Assembly: GCF_004193775.1 (NCBI RefSeq) | Contig: NC_041005.1 | Coordinates: forward strand, 622,501 to 686,500 | DNA length: 64,000 bases | Direction of reading: 5' to 3' | Origin: Glycine soja | Taxonomy: Eukaryota > Streptophyta > Magnoliopsida > Fabales > Fabaceae | Part shown: positions 61,800-64,000 of the stretch, one piece after another | Layout of the letters: every line of letters begins with the position of its first letter | How positions within the stretch are numbered: the stretch's first letter is position 1 | Notes under the pieces: model-generated | The model's database searches: none | Seen by the model: the letters and a program-made list of their open reading frames with translations, nothing else | What the model was told of the DNA's origin: nothing | Program-made: the position numbers and the translations under genes

Positions 61800-62313
61800 A
61801 TGACGTTTTGCAAACGTGCTTTTCATCTGTGTTCCAATCATCGTCAATCCCTCGTCAAGCACTGCGACCTCGTTTCTTTACTCCCTTTTACGAGACACCT
61901 ATCGCAGGCCGGCAATGTAAAGCGCGTCTTCCTCGTCGATACCCTTGGGCTGGTAAATTATCTTTTTGTTTTTGTTTCATAAATTGCTGCACTTGTGGTT
62001 TGAATTTTCAGATAATTTAATTGTCCTAGGTAAGGGGCTTAGAGGCAAAAGGAGTTCCGTCCAAACAGGCCAAAGCAATAACTTCTGCCATTACCGAAGT
62101 TCTAAATGATAGCCTGGAAAATGTAACTCAGTCTCTTGTTCCAAAATCAGAAAAGCAAAAGGTGAGGGGTTTTCTTTTTCTTCTTTTTTTCACCAGCATT
62201 GCGAATTTGGAGCAGTAATTGATTTATATATGTTTTCTTTTGGAGTTTCACAGTTAGATTTGCTCCAAGAATCGAACCTGTCCAACTTCAAATCTAAAGT
62301 GCAAAGTTCTGAG
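61800..62313 (+). CDS. DUF1640 / FMP32-MCUR1-like mitochondrial protein, N-terminal part (gene continues past the window)
   Basis: Three exons are visible: 61800-61952, 62030-62161 and 62254-62313 (51 + 44 + 20 codons, all phase 0). The N-terminus (MTFCKRAFHLCSNHRQSL...TRHLSQ) is basic and Ser/Arg-rich, like a mitochondrial presequence. It is followed by VKRVFLVDTLGLVRGLEAKG, SKQAKAITSAITEVLNDSLE and a coiled-coil-prone SNFKSKVQSSE, characteristic of the DUF1640 (CCDC90/FMP32) family. These are inner-membrane coiled-coil proteins; the animal member MCUR1 is linked to calcium uptake and the yeast one to respiratory complex assembly. The rest of the coiled coil and the C-terminal membrane helix must lie beyond 64000, because no matching exon was found in 62314-64000. 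Arabidopsis At2g16460 is the likely counterpart. Confidence 0.85.
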
Positions 62314-64000
62314 GTATTTTTTAGAGGAGTTCCTTTTTTATTGCATATTAAAGAAAAGGTTTAGGATCAAGGATGGGATGTGGACGTTTGACATATTATG
62401 TGCGAGTGAATAGGCAATTTAATCCCTGAGATTGTACCCATTTTGCATATTAGTCCCTAACTTAATATTAAATTCAAAATAATCCCTATCTTTTCAAAAG
62501 TGTTGCAAAATAGTCCTTCCGTTAAATTTTAAAGTAATGCTGTTAATGAGGTCAATTTTAGTGCCACGTGGACTATCCAACGTGACACTAAAGGATGACG
62601 TGGCATGACACGTGGACGTGCCTCTTAAAAGATGTCACGTCATTTGATGATAACAAAATCTCAATAATCTGTGGAGAGGAAGATTGATAAAGAATTCTTG
62701 TGTTTGATATGAAGTTGTACTGTCAATTTATAGAATTTTGAGAAGGAAATGCCTTGGCCATAATGCATGGTGTATCATTGTCTTAACATTGAAAATTGCA
62801 TAGATATCCACTAAGGCATTTGCTGCATTATGTTTGCATGGACTCATTTATTCTTTTGTTAAATATGTCAACTAAAGAAACTATATAGTCAAGGGTACTT
62901 GAGAAACCTTTTCATCACTATATTAAGCATATGATAATAAGAAACTTTTTTATTTTCATATCTTCAGTGTTTAGTCTGCATTTTTTTTTCTTCTGTGTTT
63001 TCTCTTGAAGTTCTACAAATGACTTGTTTTAATAATGGGATCGGACAGTAAACTCCAGCTTTGTTTAGATAGTCTTGTAGTCAGTTTGCAATCGAATCAC
63101 TTCCATCCTAACCACTGTTGTTTTTTTGTCAATAAAATAGCGCTCTCCTTTGCACAGAAGACAAGTTATCTTGTTCTTTAGTTTGACTTTTCTTTGAACT
63201 TGGTTGTAGTTACTATTTTCAGTTGTACTAACCGAAGGAAATATTAACAGTTTAGTTAAGGCAGTTTTTTTATCAGCAAAAAAGATTATATAATTATAAA
63301 AAAGAAGTACAAGGGGTACCTTAACCCAATACAGATAGTAATAAGAGAACCAGCCCTGAGTACCAGAACTGACTAAACCAAGGCCTTAAAATCATTGCTA
63401 ACTTGAAAGCTATCCCTATCACAACAACAACCTAGTTAAGGACAGTGTAAAAATTTTGCTCTTCTGTGCATTAAGCAACTGTTTTAAACTTTAGACTGTG
63501 CTGTGTTACATCATGTTGCTATGAGATCTCTCTTTACTTTGGTTCTGTGTTTGGGGCAGGAGGGGTTCGTGCATACAAGTAAGCAATGGGTGAATCAATA
63601 TCACTTTGATAATCTCATTCATTATATGAATCCAGTTAAGGGGGAGGGGTCTACATTTTAGTATTTAGATGGCACATGCTATGTTGTTACTTTCTTCCAA
63701 AACAAGGTGCTAGATGCAGTAGGAAAAGGAAAGTAGAGGAGCGGGTTGGTGTTGGCCCGAGGGACAGTGGTTTCAAATTTTGAACTGAATATTAGACCTT
63801 TGTCAGTAAGATCTGGAGTTAGGATTAGGCATTGATTTATTTAAATTCATTTGCGTATTATGGTGCTCAATAGTCTATACGTGACCATAACTTATTCCAT
63901 TGGGAAATATCAGAAAACTAGGCATAGTGTTGTTTTGTGCTATTTTTGCAAAGATTAGACATTGTAATTGTTAAAACTTAAAATCATTATTGCTCCAATT
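62314..64000. other. Intron 3 of the DUF1640 gene (incomplete) with transposon traces
   Basis: No further exon was found. At 62405-62645 there is a block with 'aatccct' and 'tagtccct' words and several ACGTGG/ACGTGAC motifs, like one arm of a foldback MITE. Near 63260-63440 there is a segment with an acaacaacaacct tail, reminiscent of a reversed LINE end. Neither could be bounded. Confidence 0.45.

Noticed and set aside
1..64000. CRISPR arrays, operons, bacterial ribosome-binding sites, organellar insertions
   Set aside because: No regularly spaced short repeats; genes are spliced and plant nuclear in character; no chloroplast or mitochondrial gene sequence was recognised.

Overview
The window is nuclear DNA of a flowering plant. 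Genes are split by many short AT-rich introns, GC is low, and the spacers are full of MITEs and decayed retrotransposons. Gene content and repeat style suggest a legume, probably a soybean relative; the species is an inference, not something read directly. All gene models were built by hand from protein similarity recalled from memory plus splice-site phase checks. Every listed exon chain stays in frame.

Layout, left to right. On the minus strand: complex I LYR subunit CIB22/NDUFB9 (466-2726, 5 exons); a KIN-7 kinesin with a NACK-type C-terminus (3919-9720, 14 exons); plastid fructose-bisphosphate aldolase (16410-18274, 6 exons); a secreted GH9 endoglucanase (23592-27280, 4 exons); a NERD-type PHD/SWIB/Plus-3/GYF/CCCH protein with a WG/GW-rich tail (33781-44809, 10 exons); two tandem 2-oxoglutarate dioxygenases (47944-49947 and 50934-53108); and a nine-zinc-knuckle CCHC protein (54485-55986). 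On the plus strand at the right edge, the first three exons of a DUF1640 (FMP32/MCUR1-like) mitochondrial gene (61800-62313) run on beyond the window.

The genes form no single pathway. Most are housekeeping: respiration, Calvin cycle/glycolysis, cytokinesis, cell wall, RNA binding. NERD is an RNA-silencing/chromatin factor, and its own introns carry a LINE relic, a copia RNase H relic, a Stowaway-like MITE and a tRNA-derived SINE with clear target-site duplications.

The most interesting points are: an AT-AC (U12-type) intron in the NERD gene; an internally deleted copia element whose residual LTR end lies 54 bp upstream of the DUF1640 start codon and holds the only obvious TATA box; different MITEs in the equivalent introns of the two dioxygenases; a large nested foldback upstream of the aldolase gene; and a TIR element with a tandem internal duplication near 58.6-60.1 kb. 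I found no CRISPR array, rRNA or intact tRNA gene, and nothing that is clearly a wholly new system.
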